From: Halorubrum trapanicum
GTDB lineage: Archaea; Halobacteriota; Halobacteria; Halobacteriales; Haloferacaceae
Assembly: GCF_017873555.1 (NCBI RefSeq)
Contig: NZ_JAGGKE010000010.1
Coordinates: forward strand, 62,001-126,000
Length of the DNA: 64,000 nt
Direction of reading: 5' to 3'
Shown: positions 35,592 to 43,906 of the stretch, in pieces
Layout of the letters: each line of letters starts with the position of its first letter
Position numbering within the stretch: position 1 is the stretch's first letter
The notes under the pieces: model-generated
Databases searched by the model: none
Told to the model about the DNA's origin: nothing
What the model saw: only the letters and a program-made list of their open reading frames with translations
Translations under genes and position numbers: made by a program

Positions 35592-36644
35592 GTGACGCTA
35601 CTCTATGAGCTTATCGGCGACCAGCCGCTCGCCGTCTGGATCGCGCTCGGCGTGGTCGGGTTCCTGCTGACGTGGAAGGGCGCGAACATCGTCGAGTCGA
35701 CGACCTCGAAGATCAGCGACCACTTCGGCGTCTCGCAGGCGATCCAGGGGGGACTCATCGTCGCGGCCGCGACGTCGTTCCCCGAGCTCGCGATCATCAT
35801 TATCTCGGTGCTCGTCCTCGGCGACTTCGGCGTCGGCGCCGGGGCGCTCATCGGGACGGCGGTGTTCAACATCCTGGTCATCCCGGCCGCCGTCTCCATC
35901 ACGAGCGGCGACACGACGACGACACAGGGGATCGTCTACCGCGACGCCATCTTCTACATGGTCGCCGTCCTCTCCCTCTTCGGCGTGATCGCCTTGGGCG
36001 TCCTCGGGACCGACGGGCGGGAGCTCGCGCGGATCACCCCGCAGATGGGCGTCGGTCTGCTGGTGTTGTACGGCGTGTACGTCATCCTCCTCGCCGGCGG
36101 CAAGAGCGGCGCGTCGGACCTGGAGCGGACCGAGTCGACGAACGTCCCGAAGCAGGTCGGACTGTTCGCGGCCGGACTGGTCGTCGTGCTCGTCGGCGTC
36201 GAGTCGATGGTGGGTATGACGGTGCAGATATCGGACGCGCTCGACGCGCCGTCGTTCCTCATCTCCGTGACGTTGCTGTCGGCGATGAGCTCGTTCCCCG
36301 ACCTGCTCGTCGGCGTGAAGATGGGCAAGGCCGGCGACAAGCGGGCGGCGATCGCGAACGTCTTCGGGACGAACACGTTCAACCTCGTCGCGGCGCTGCC
36401 GATCGGCGTCATCCTCGCCGGCGGCGTCTCGATCGGCTTCCTCACCTCCGTGCCGCTCCTGCTGTTCCTGTTTTACACCACCCTCGTCGTGGTGGTGATG
36501 GCCGCGACGGACTTCGAGATCACCACCGAGGAGGGGTACGTCTTCCTCGCGATGTACCTCGTCTTCCTCGCGTGGATGACGACCGAGGCGCTCGGGATCA
36601 CCACGTTCCTGACCGAGTCGACGCTCCGGACGATCGTCGGGTGA
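35592..36644 (+). CDS. Ca2+/Na+ antiporter, CaCA family
   Basis: 350 residues, ten to eleven membrane helices. The two inverted alpha-repeats of the family are visible: AAATSFPELAIIIISVL...GTAVFNILVIP (near residues 55-100) and SAMSSFPDLLVGVKMG...GTNTFNLVAALP (near 230-270). These carry the ion-binding acidic residues. Start at GTG 35592 (MTLLYELIGDQ). Downstream at 36698-36816 there are several ACTTATAAA-type sequences before element copy C. Confidence 0.88.
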   Translation: MTLLYELIGDQPLAVWIALGVVGFLLTWKGANIVESTTSKISDHFGVSQAIQGGLIVAAATSFPELAIIIISVLVLGDFGVGAGALIGTAVFNILVIPAAVSITSGDTTTTQGIVYRDAIFYMVAVLSLFGVIALGVLGTDGRELARITPQMGVGLLVLYGVYVILLAGGKSGASDLERTESTNVPKQVGLFAAGLVVVLVGVESMVGMTVQISDALDAPSFLISVTLLSAMSSFPDLLVGVKMGKAGDKRAAIANVFGTNTFNLVAALPIGVILAGGVSIGFLTSVPLLLFLFYTTLVVVVMAATDFEITTEEGYVFLAMYLVFLAWMTTEALGITTFLTESTLRTIVG

Positions 36645-36697
36645 CGACTAACACAGCGGTCGATCGGTTCGGGACATCCGACAGCGCTCAAGTACGC

Positions 36698-36816
36698 ACT
36701 TATAAATGGTTGAATCTGGGGCAACAGCCGCTACCTCCGAACTCTCGGGTTCTCAGTTATAAGTGATTGACCGCGGATCGACCGTGGAGACTTCCAAAGC
36801 CCCAGCCGTATACTTA
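36698..36816. promoter_or_regulatory. cluster of three TTATAA boxes in the gap before element copy C
   Basis: ACTTATAAAT near 36698, AGTTATAAGT near 36755 and ACTTATAAAT near 36812, in a 120-bp AT-richer stretch. The third lies between the two GGGGCTTTGG ends of copy C. They read as TATA boxes on both strands because the core is palindromic. No gene starts nearby. Confidence 0.45.
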
Positions 36817-37097
36817 TAAATCGACACTGGCAGATCGACGACGAACACCGCCAAAGCCCCAGCCGCGAGGACTCGCGCGGCTTGCTGCGCGCCTCGCTCA
36901 GTCGCTCGCGTTGCTCGCTCCTTCGCTGCGGTGCTTGCTACGCCGTGCTTCGCCCTCGCGGCTGCCCCTTTGAGTCCCGCCCCGCACAGCACCGCACCTC
37001 ACACCTCCCCAGCCTCGTCGGCCTCCCTCCGGTCGGCCGACTCCCTCGCGCGTGCGACTTCGCGCCCGTCGGGCGCTCGCCGGCACGCGCCACCGCA
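36787..37097 (-). repeat. dispersed hairpin element, copy C (3' end box duplicated)
   Basis: Minus-strand copy. Opening box GGTGGCGCGTGCC at about 37082-37094. The closing GGGGCTTTGG box occurs twice, at 36851-36860 and at 36794-36803, 57 bp apart. Conserved blocks GCGCGAGGGAGTCG, GACGAGGCTGGGGAGGTGTGAGG, GTGCGGTGCTGTGCGGGGCGG and GGGACTCAAAGGGGCAG are all recognisable. Hairpins are few: 6-bp arms with loop GTC near 37066-37080, and a longer-loop 7-bp pair near 37017-37041. Confidence 0.82.
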
Positions 37098-37102
37098 TTA
37101 AT

Positions 37103-37108
37103 TTATAA
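37103..37108 (-). promoter_or_regulatory. TATA-like box of element copy C containing the stop codon of the VOC gene
   Basis: TTATAA in the context CTTTATAAATTA: the last Leu codon (TTA) and the TAA stop of the minus-strand VOC gene form the box, which precedes the element opening by about 6 bp. Confidence 0.55.
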
Positions 37109-38062
37109 AGGCTGAGTTTCCGCTGCCCGAATGCGGACCTCGGTGCCGTCGGCGTCGGTGACGGAGAGCCCGCCCTCGCGCTCGTCGACGGCGAACTCGA
37201 CTCCCCCCTCGCCCGCGACCGCGTCGAGCCGGGTCCGTACCGCGTCCAGCGCGCCCTCGTCGGGAACCACGACCTCGAACCACGCGATCCCGCGCCCTCC
37301 GGCTGGGGTCGTCCGCCCCCGCCACGTGTTCGCGCCGAGGTGGTGGTGGTAGCCGCCGGCCGCGACGAACCGCACGTCCGGGCCGCTCGTCCCGACCTCG
37401 AAGCCGAGACCGTCGACGTACACCGCCTCGAACGCCGACAGCGAGGTCACTTCGAGGTGAACGTGACCCACGTCGGTCCCGGCAGGAGTGCGGTCGACGA
37501 GAGGGACCGAACCCGCTCGCTCCTCGCTCGCCGCCGCCGCGGCGACCCCCTCGACGTCGAGCGGGTCGGTCGCCATCCGAACCGTCCCGTCCTCGTCTGT
37601 CGGCCACTCCTCGCGGGGGCGGTCGCGGTAGATCTCAACGCCGTTCCCCTCGGGGTCGTCGAGGTACAGCGCCTCGCTGACGAGGTGGTCGGCGGCGCCG
37701 TCGAGCCGCCAGCGCTCCCGCACCCGCGCCAGCGCTTCGCCGAGCGCGGCCCGCGAAGGGACCCGGAACGCGGTGTGGAAGAGTCCGGCGTCGATCCGGC
37801 TCCGCGCCGGGCGGTCGGCGTCGCGTTCCAAGATCAGGAGCGGGGTCTCCCCGACGCCGAGGGTCGCTCGCTCGTCGTCGCGGTCGAGGACCGCGAGACC
37901 GACCACGTCGCGGTAGAACGCGGTCGTCTCGTCGAGGTCGGCGACCCGGAGCGCGGCGCGGCCAATCCGCGTCTCGGGTGGGAGCCGGTCGTCACCGTTG
38001 CCCGCGGAAGCGTTGGGAGCGCCCGCGGCGTCGTCGCTGTCCCCGTCGGTCTCGTCGGTCAT
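37103..38062 (-). CDS. two-domain VOC (glyoxalase/extradiol dioxygenase, CatE-like) protein
   Basis: 319 residues from ATG at 38062. Two vicinal-oxygen-chelate domains: residues about 30-150 (GRAALRVADLDETTAFYRDVVGL ... HTAFRVPS ... LYLDDPEGNGVEIYRDRP) and about 185-310 (GHVHLEVTSLSAFEAVYVDGLGFE ... YHHHLGANTW ... ). The layout is that of catechol-2,3-dioxygenase-like CatE proteins. His and Glu candidates for metal binding are present; the substrate is unknown. The stop TAA lies inside the TATA-like box of element copy C. Confidence 0.84.
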   Translation of the reverse strand: MTDETDGDSDDAAGAPNASAGNGDDRLPPETRIGRAALRVADLDETTAFYRDVVGLAVLDRDDERATLGVGETPLLILERDADRPARSRIDAGLFHTAFRVPSRAALGEALARVRERWRLDGAADHLVSEALYLDDPEGNGVEIYRDRPREEWPTDEDGTVRMATDPLDVEGVAAAAASEERAGSVPLVDRTPAGTDVGHVHLEVTSLSAFEAVYVDGLGFEVGTSGPDVRFVAAGGYHHHLGANTWRGRTTPAGGRGIAWFEVVVPDEGALDAVRTRLDAVAGEGGVEFAVDEREGGLSVTDADGTEVRIRAAETQPL

Positions 38063-38194
38063 TGAGCCGTTTACGGTCGCCCGCGCGTTCAACGCGTCGG
38101 TCGCGGATCCCGCGGCGCCGATCGGTCCTGCCCGCTCGCCTAAACCTCCCCATCTTCCGTTAGAATCAAACCAGCACGCGACCCAGAGTGGGGC

Positions 38195-38614
38195 ATGAGC
38201 GCCGAACAGCAGGAACGGGCCGTCCGGTGTCTGGTCGCGAAGGTCGGACTCGACGGCCACGACCGGGGCGCACACGTGATCGCACGGGCGTTCCGCGACG
38301 CCGGCTTCGAGGTCGTCTACTCCGGACTCCACCGCGCGCCGGAGGACATCGTCCAGGCGGCGGTCCAGGAGGACGTCGACGTGCTCGGCATCTCGATCCT
38401 CTCGGGCGCGCACAACACGCTCGTCCCGAAGGTGATCGAGGGGCTGAAGGAGTACGACGCGTTCGACGACACCCTCGTCCTCGTCGGCGGGATCATCCCA
38501 GACGAGGACGAGGACGACCTGAAGGAGCTGGGCGTCGCCGAGGTGTTCGGGCCGGGGACGCCGATGGAGGAAACGATCGAGTTCATCCGGAACAACGTCC
38601 CGGAGCGCGCGTAG
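38195..38614 (+). CDS. methylmalonyl-CoA mutase B12-binding subunit
   Basis: 139 residues. The cobalamin signature DGHDRG (DxHxxG) near residue 22 is followed by FEVVYSGLHRAPEDIVQAAVQEDVDVLGISILSGAHN and LVLVGGIIPDEDEDDLKELGVAEVFGPGTP. In archaea the B12 domain is a separate small protein that pairs with a large catalytic subunit to convert methylmalonyl-CoA and succinyl-CoA. The large subunit is not in the window; MeaB follows directly. Confidence 0.9.
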   Translation: MSAEQQERAVRCLVAKVGLDGHDRGAHVIARAFRDAGFEVVYSGLHRAPEDIVQAAVQEDVDVLGISILSGAHNTLVPKVIEGLKEYDAFDDTLVLVGGIIPDEDEDDLKELGVAEVFGPGTPMEETIEFIRNNVPERA

Positions 38615-39790
38615 ATGGCCGGGCCGGACGCACCCGCGTTCGCAGACGCGCCGTCGCTCTCCGACGCGGACGCCGCGCTCGTCGAGGACCTCCTCTCGGG
38701 GAGTCACCGCGCGCTCGCCCGCGTGATCACCAAGATCGAGAGCCGGACGCCGGGGTACCGGGCGATCGTCTCCGCGCTCCACGAGCACACCGGGGGCGCG
38801 GACGTGATCGGGGTCACCGGGTCGCCGGGCGCCGGGAAGTCGACGCTGGTCGACAAGCTCGCTGCCGCCTACCGCGAGCGCGGCGACACGGTCGGCGTGA
38901 TCGCGGTCGACCCCTCCTCGCCGTACACCGGCGGGGCCGTCCTCGGCGACCGGATCCGGATGGGGTCGAACGTCGGCGACATGGACGTGTTCTTCCGGTC
39001 GATGAGCGCGCGCGGCCAGCTCGGCGGCCTCTCGACCGCGACCGCGGACGCCGTGAAGGCGCTCGACGCCTTCGGGAAGGACGTCGTCGTCTTGGAGACC
39101 GTCGGCGCCGGCCAGAACGAGGTCGACGTGGTCCGCACCGCCGACACGGTGGCGGTGCTGGTCCAGCCCGGCTCCGGCGACGACGTCCAGACGCTGAAGG
39201 CCGGTATCCTCGAGATCGGCGACGTGTTCGTCGTCAACAAGGCGGACATGGACGGCGCACAGCGGACCGTCGCCGAGCTGGAGGAGATGGTCCACCGCCG
39301 CGAGGGCGGGACGACCGGCCGCGGCGCCGGCCACCACGGCGCGGCCTCGATGGCCTCGACCGAGGGAGGCGGATCCGCCGGGAGCCACCACGACGCCGGC
39401 CACTCGGCGGACTCCGAGTCCGGTGAGTCCGACGCTCGCGACGCGGACGCTGACGACTCGTGGACGCCGGAGGTGTTAGAGACCGTCGCGAACACCGGCG
39501 AGGGCGTCGAGGGGCTGATCGAGACGTTCGACGCGCACGCGGCGTACCTGCGGGAGTCCGGCGAGATCGAGACGACCGAACGGCGCCGGTACGCCGAAGA
39601 GATCCGCACGCTCGTTCGGGCGGACGTGGGGGCGCTCGCGACCGCCGAGATCGAGCGCCGCGGGGGGATCGACCGCCTCGCAGAGCGCGTCCGCGACCGG
39701 GAGACGGACCCGTACGCGGTCGCCGAGGCGATCGTGGGACCGATCGCCGACTGCGTGGAGGAGGCCGCGGACGGCGACCGCGACGACTGA
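38615..39790 (+). CDS. meaB: methylmalonyl-CoA mutase-associated GTPase MeaB
   Basis: 391 residues. G1 GSPGAGKST near residue 70, then DPSSPYTGGAVLGDRIRM, ETVGAGQNEVDV, and NKAD near 208. MeaB protects and loads the mutase cofactor. The ATG follows the mutase subunit stop with no gap. A His/Ser/Gly/Asp-rich stretch (about 228-285, GRGAGHHGAASMAS ... SHHDAGHSADSES) interrupts the usual fold and makes the protein longer than the bacterial form. Confidence 0.9.
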   Translation: MAGPDAPAFADAPSLSDADAALVEDLLSGSHRALARVITKIESRTPGYRAIVSALHEHTGGADVIGVTGSPGAGKSTLVDKLAAAYRERGDTVGVIAVDPSSPYTGGAVLGDRIRMGSNVGDMDVFFRSMSARGQLGGLSTATADAVKALDAFGKDVVVLETVGAGQNEVDVVRTADTVAVLVQPGSGDDVQTLKAGILEIGDVFVVNKADMDGAQRTVAELEEMVHRREGGTTGRGAGHHGAASMASTEGGGSAGSHHDAGHSADSESGESDARDADADDSWTPEVLETVANTGEGVEGLIETFDAHAAYLRESGEIETTERRRYAEEIRTLVRADVGALATAEIERRGGIDRLAERVRDRETDPYAVAEAIVGPIADCVEEAADGDRDD

Positions 39791-39879
39791 GACCCGGACT
39801 CGCTCGGGAGTCCTCGCGGTCGCTCCGCGCCCCCGCCGCGTCCCACGGGTATAAGTCGCCAGCGAACCAACAGGTTTCC

Positions 39880-40833
39880 ATGAAGCTCAGGAACCTCCTC
39901 GGCGGCGCCGTCCTCGGCGTCGGCGCGCTCGCAGCGCTCAACACCGGTCTCCGGTACGAGGGCGAACTGGAGTCCCCGCTCGACGGCGACGACGGCACCT
40001 TCCGCTGGCGCGGGATGGACGTCGCGTACACCGAGGCGGGCGACCCGGACGACCCCGATCTGGTGTTGCTCCACGGGATCAACGCCGCCGGCTCCGCCGG
40101 CGAGTGGCGCGCGGTGTTCGACGAGCTGGCCGCCGACTACCACGTCGTCGCGCCCGACTTCCCGGGGTACGGCCGCTCGGACCGGCCGCCGCTCCGGTAC
40201 TCGGCGGCGCTGTACGAGGACTTCGTCCACGACTTCCTCGGGGAGCTCGACGAGCCGGCGGTCGTCGCCTCCTCGCTGTCGGCGGCGTACGCGGCCGCGG
40301 CGGTCGACGGCGGCGACGCGGACGGCGGCGTCGACCTGCGCGGGTTCGTCGCCGTCTGTCCGACCGCGACCGCGGGACCGAGTCCGGCGAAGGGGTGGCT
40401 CCGCGAACTGCTCCGCGCGCCGCTCGTCGGGCAGGCGCTGTTCAACGTCGTCGCCTCGAAGCCGTCGATCCGGTACTTCAACGCGGATCACGGCTACGAC
40501 GACCCCGCGAACCCGAGCGCCGAGTGGACCGACTACGAGTGGCGCACGACCCACGTCGAGAACGCGCGGTTCGCGCCCGCCTCGTTCATTTCGGGGAGCC
40601 TGAACAGCGATATCGACCTCGCGGCCGCGCTCGCGGAGCTGGACGTGCCCCCCACGATCGTCTGGGGGCGGGAGGCGACCGTGAGTCCCCTCACCGAGGG
40701 GCGCGAGCTGGCCGACGCCGCCGACGCGCGGCTCGTCGTCTTCGACCGCGCGCGGCTGCTCCCGCACGTCGAACACCCCGAGCGGTTCGTCGAGACGGTT
40801 GAGGAGGCGCTCGTCACGGGCGCGACGGCGTAA
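39880..40833 (+). CDS. alpha/beta hydrolase
   Basis: 317 residues. An N-terminal hydrophobic segment (GGAVLGVGALAALNTGL) may anchor or export it. Oxyanion-hole motif LLHGINAAG near residue 65; nucleophile segment VVASSLSAAYAAA near 125, where AxSxS replaces the normal GxSxG; late PHVEHPERFV supplies the histidine. Substrate unknown. A GGTATAAGT box lies about 28 bp upstream of the ATG, fitting a leaderless transcript. Confidence 0.82.
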   Translation: MKLRNLLGGAVLGVGALAALNTGLRYEGELESPLDGDDGTFRWRGMDVAYTEAGDPDDPDLVLLHGINAAGSAGEWRAVFDELAADYHVVAPDFPGYGRSDRPPLRYSAALYEDFVHDFLGELDEPAVVASSLSAAYAAAAVDGGDADGGVDLRGFVAVCPTATAGPSPAKGWLRELLRAPLVGQALFNVVASKPSIRYFNADHGYDDPANPSAEWTDYEWRTTHVENARFAPASFISGSLNSDIDLAAALAELDVPPTIVWGREATVSPLTEGRELADAADARLVVFDRARLLPHVEHPERFVETVEEALVTGATA

Positions 40834-40907
40834 CGCGCTCGAAAACTGGTTCTCAGCCCTGAACATCGGGCGAATACGAATAAGTACGCCCGCCGGCGAC
40901 GACGCGT

Positions 40908-41672
40908 ATGACGAGCGAGACGCTCCGCGTGCTGTGCGTCGACGACGAGCCGGGACTCGCGCGGCTCGTCGCGACCCACCTCGAACGCGACGACGAACTC
41001 GACTGCGAGACCGCGGTCGAGACCCGTCCAGACGACGCGCTCCGGCGCATCGAGCGCGAGCCGTTCGACTGCGTCGTCAGCGACTACGACATGCCCCGCC
41101 TGACCGGCGTCGAACTGCTCTCGGCCGCCCGCGAACTCGATCCGGACCTCCCGTTCCTCCTCTTTTCCGCGACCGGGCCGGCCGACATCGCGGCCGAGAT
41201 GGTCCGCGCCGGCGTCAGCGACTACGTCTCGAAGCGGGGCGGCGCAGACGGCTACACGGCGCTGCTGCGGCGCGTCAGGCTGGCCGCCGCCGGCGAGAGC
41301 GGGCGCTTCGGGACCGAGGGCGCCGGCGGCCCGGCCGCGGGCGGCGTCACCCTCGACGGGATCTGTACCGTGGCGCCGGACGGGACCTTCGAGTTCGTGG
41401 GCGAGGAGTACGGCTCGCTGTACGGGTACGACCCCGGGGAGCTGGAGGGGGAGCCGTGGCAGCGGCTCCACCCCGAGCCGGCGGTCGAACACATCGAGCG
41501 GAACGTCATCCCGGCCGTGACCGGCGGCGAGCGGTGGACCGGGACGAGCACGGGGCTCCGGGCGGACGGCAGTCGCTTCGCCGAGTCGAAGATGGTGAGC
41601 GCGACGGCCGACGACCGGCTGATAATCTCCGTGTCGCCGCTCGACTCGGTCCGGCGGCCCGCCGACGACTGA
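40908..41672 (+). CDS. response regulator receiver protein with C-terminal PAS-like domain
   Basis: 254 residues. Receiver domain (about 6-125) with the acidic pair DDEP near 11-14, phospho-acceptor Asp in VVSDYDMP near 59, Ser/Thr in LLFSATGP near 86 and Lys in DYVSKRGG near 109. A PAS-like domain (about 145-250: ICTVAPDGTFEFVGEEYGSLYGYDPGELEG, HPEPAVEHIERNVIPAVTGGERWTG) follows. No kinase or DNA-binding domain. The cognate kinase is not evident nearby. Confidence 0.85.
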   Translation: MTSETLRVLCVDDEPGLARLVATHLERDDELDCETAVETRPDDALRRIEREPFDCVVSDYDMPRLTGVELLSAARELDPDLPFLLFSATGPADIAAEMVRAGVSDYVSKRGGADGYTALLRRVRLAAAGESGRFGTEGAGGPAAGGVTLDGICTVAPDGTFEFVGEEYGSLYGYDPGELEGEPWQRLHPEPAVEHIERNVIPAVTGGERWTGTSTGLRADGSRFAESKMVSATADDRLIISVSPLDSVRRPADD

Positions 41673-41702
41673 CCGAGGTGGGGCCGGCGACCGCCGCCAG
41701 CC

Positions 41703-42221
41703 TCACTCGTCGCGGCGCACGTACAGCGTCTTCTCGCAGGCCGCGTGGACCTCCCCCTCGTCGTCGACGAGCGAGACGAGGTACTCGCGGTCGGTCGACT
41801 CGCCCGGATCGAGCGCGTCGCGGATCGCCTGCGTCTCCGCGGTCGGCAGGTCGAACTCTGCGTACAGCGCCTCCCGGCCGGGTTCGATGAACTCCAGCGC
41901 GGCCGACTTGTCCCACACCGTGAACCCGTCGCCCAGCGTCCGCCGGAGCATCGTCATGTACACCGGGTCGATCGCGCCGTAGATGCTGCCGCCGAATATC
42001 GTCCCAACCGCGTTCCGGGTGCGCCAGTTGAACGGGACGCGGATCCGGACGTAGCGCCAGTCGGCCGCGATGTGGTCGACGCGCGCGCCCGTGCCCCGGT
42101 ACGCGGGAAGGAGGTTGAACCCGACCCGCCAGAGCCGGGTCCGACGGCTCTCCGCCGGCGGATCCTCGCGCAGGGATCGCGGGTCGGGGTCGCGGTCGAC
42201 CCCGGTCGGGGAATCGCTCAC
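41703..42221 (-). CDS. hotdog-fold thioesterase-like protein (DUF4442)
   Basis: 172 residues. A hotdog fold is suggested by FNWRTRNAVGTIFGGSIYGAIDPVYMTMLRR, with the NxVGTIFGGS segment at the position of the central helix in acyl-CoA thioesterase-like proteins, then KSAALEFIEPGREALYAEFDL. DUF4442 members are often described as putative acyl-CoA hydrolases. Substrate unknown. Its upstream region (42222 onwards) leads into element copy D, divergently oriented. Confidence 0.8.
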   Translation of the reverse strand: MSDSPTGVDRDPDPRSLREDPPAESRRTRLWRVGFNLLPAYRGTGARVDHIAADWRYVRIRVPFNWRTRNAVGTIFGGSIYGAIDPVYMTMLRRTLGDGFTVWDKSAALEFIEPGREALYAEFDLPTAETQAIRDALDPGESTDREYLVSLVDDEGEVHAACEKTLYVRRDE

Positions 42222-42314
42222 GCCGATTCGCGGCGCGCCGGCGACAAACCGGTGTCGGAACCGGCGACAACCGGCCGAGGGTTGTCGATGTCAGACGTTC
42301 GTTTACACCCACCT

Positions 42315-42704
42315 CGCGGCGCGTGCCTCCGAGCGCCCATCGGGCGCGAGGAGCACGCGCGAGGGAGTCGGGCGCGACGAGGGCGACCGAAGGGAGCCCG
42401 AGACACGCGCCCGACGAGGTTGGGGAGGCGTGAGGTGCGGTGCTGTGCGGGGCGGGGTGGGGCTCAAAGGGGCAGTCGCGAGGGCGAAGCACGGCGCAGC
42501 AAGTACCGCAGCGAGGGAGCGACAGCGACCGAGCGAGGAACGTGGTTCGAGACGCCTACGGCGTCTCGTCATCGCCAGAAATCTCCGATTTCTGGCTAGC
42601 AGTCAGAACGCGAAGCGTTCTGACGACATCACGAAAGGCGCGAAGCGCCTTTCGAACGACAGCAAGCCGCGCGAGCCGTCGCGGCTGGGGCTTTGGAGGT
42701 GTTC
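42315..42704 (+). repeat. dispersed hairpin element, copy D
   Basis: Plus-strand copy, the longest and most complete. Opening GCGGCGCGTGCC at 42316-42327; conserved GCGCGAGGGAGTCG, GACGAGGTTGGGGAGGCGTGAGG, GTGCGGTGCTGTGCGGGGCGG, GCTCAAAGGGGCAGTCGCGAGG; closing GGCTGGGGCTTTGGAGGTGTTC box at 42683-42704. A clear TATA box is lacking here. Between the blocks lies an array of four perfect three-base-loop hairpins (42548-42654). It fills the gap between the DUF4442 gene and ncsA. Confidence 0.83.
42548..42654 (+). repeat. array of four perfect triloop hairpins inside copy D
   Basis: Arms (loop): CGAGACGCC (TAC) 42548-42568; CCAGAAATC (TCC) 42575-42595; GTCAGAACGC (GAA) 42602-42624; CGAAAGGCGC (GAA) 42632-42654. 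Stems of 9-10 bp, no mismatch, spacers of 6, 6 and 7 nt. All stems close with C:G at the loop. Stems share no sequence with each other. Confidence 0.88.
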
Positions 42705-42829
42705 CGTGTGGATCTATGGCCCGTCGCGTACTACCGAGCGGCCGAGAATTTAGCGGTAGTTCCGACGGGATCGCCAATCACGTATGCGGCCCGAAACGGG
42801 TATCCCCGCGCGACCGCAACCCGACACCG

Positions 42830-43843
42830 ATGGAGTGCGACAAGTGCGGGAGCGACGCGATCCACCACGCCGCCTACTCCGGGGCGCACCTCTGTGGCCA
42901 CCACCTCCGGGAGTCGGTCGAGAAGCGCGTGAAGCGTCGGGTCCGCGAGGACGGGCTCCTCGACCCGGACGCCACCCCCGACGACCCAGACCGCTGGGTG
43001 ATCGGTCTCTCCGGCGGGAAAGACAGCGTCGCCCTGACGCAGATCCTCGACGACGTGTTCGGGAAGGACCCCCGCGTCGAGATGCTCGCCTTGACGATCC
43101 ACGAGGGGATCGAGGGATACCGCGACGAGAGCATCGACGCCACGATCGAGCTGGCCGACGACCTCTCCTTGCGCCACGAGCTGGTCTCCTACGAGGAGGA
43201 GTTCGACGTGCGGATGGACGACGTGGTCGAGGACGACCCCGAGGACATGGCCGCCTGCGCGTACTGCGGCGTGTTCCGCCGCGACCTGCTGGAGAACTAC
43301 GCCGCCGAGTTCGACGCCGACAAGCTGCTCACCGGCCACAACCTCGACGACGAGGCGCAGACCGCGATGATGAACTTCCTGGAGGGCGACGTGCGACAGG
43401 TGGCGAAACACTTCGACGCCTCGCTCGGTCCCTTCGACGAGCGCGCCGAGACCGACGCGTTTGTCCCGCGCGCCAAGCCCCTCCGCGACGTACCCGAAAA
43501 GGAGATCGCCCTGTACTGCCACGTCCGCGACCTGCCGACCCACATGGCCGAGTGTCCCCACGCTGAGGAGGCGTACCGCGGCGAGATCCAGTCGACGATC
43601 CACGCCTTAGAGGAGAACCACCCCGGCGCGCGCCACTCGATCATGGCCGGCTACGAGGAGCTGTCCGCGCTCGCGGCCGACGCCTACCGCGGGGACGGTA
43701 AGGGAGCCGGCGACGACGAAGCCGGTGAGACGGGCGACGACGCCGACGCTTCGACCCTCGGCGAGTGCGAGCGCTGCGGCTCGCAGACGAGTCGGGACGT
43801 CTGTCGGAAATGCCGGCTGCTGGAATCGATCGAGGCGGTCTGA
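42830..43843 (+). CDS. ncsA: tRNA thiolation ATPase, NcsA/Ctu1-like
   Basis: 337 residues from ATG at 42830. An N-terminal zinc-binding region (CDKCGSDAIHHAAYSGAHLCGHH), PP-loop SGGKDSV near residue 60, catalytic CAYCG near 142, GHNLDDEAQTAMMNFL near 165 and a C-terminal zinc site (CERCGSQTSRDVCRKC). This is the TtuA/Ncs6 class that makes 2-thiouridine in tRNA using a ubiquitin-like SAMP as sulphur carrier in haloarchaea. It is next to ftsZ2 in Haloferax too, which supports the identification. Confidence 0.9.
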   Translation: MECDKCGSDAIHHAAYSGAHLCGHHLRESVEKRVKRRVREDGLLDPDATPDDPDRWVIGLSGGKDSVALTQILDDVFGKDPRVEMLALTIHEGIEGYRDESIDATIELADDLSLRHELVSYEEEFDVRMDDVVEDDPEDMAACAYCGVFRRDLLENYAAEFDADKLLTGHNLDDEAQTAMMNFLEGDVRQVAKHFDASLGPFDERAETDAFVPRAKPLRDVPEKEIALYCHVRDLPTHMAECPHAEEAYRGEIQSTIHALEENHPGARHSIMAGYEELSALAADAYRGDGKGAGDDEAGETGDDADASTLGECERCGSQTSRDVCRKCRLLESIEAV

Positions 43844-43906
43844 AACGGTCCGCAAAAACGTCGAAAAGGCGATCGGCCGTCTCTGCTCCGGGAAAACGGA
43901 GACGAC

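Noticed and set aside
36698-36816. Replication origin
   Set aside because: TTATAA clusters are present but no cdc6/orc gene and no ORB-type repeats.
42548-42654. CRISPR array
   Set aside because: Repeats in a CRISPR are identical and spacers differ in content; here the hairpin units differ and spacers are 5-7 nt. No cas genes nearby.
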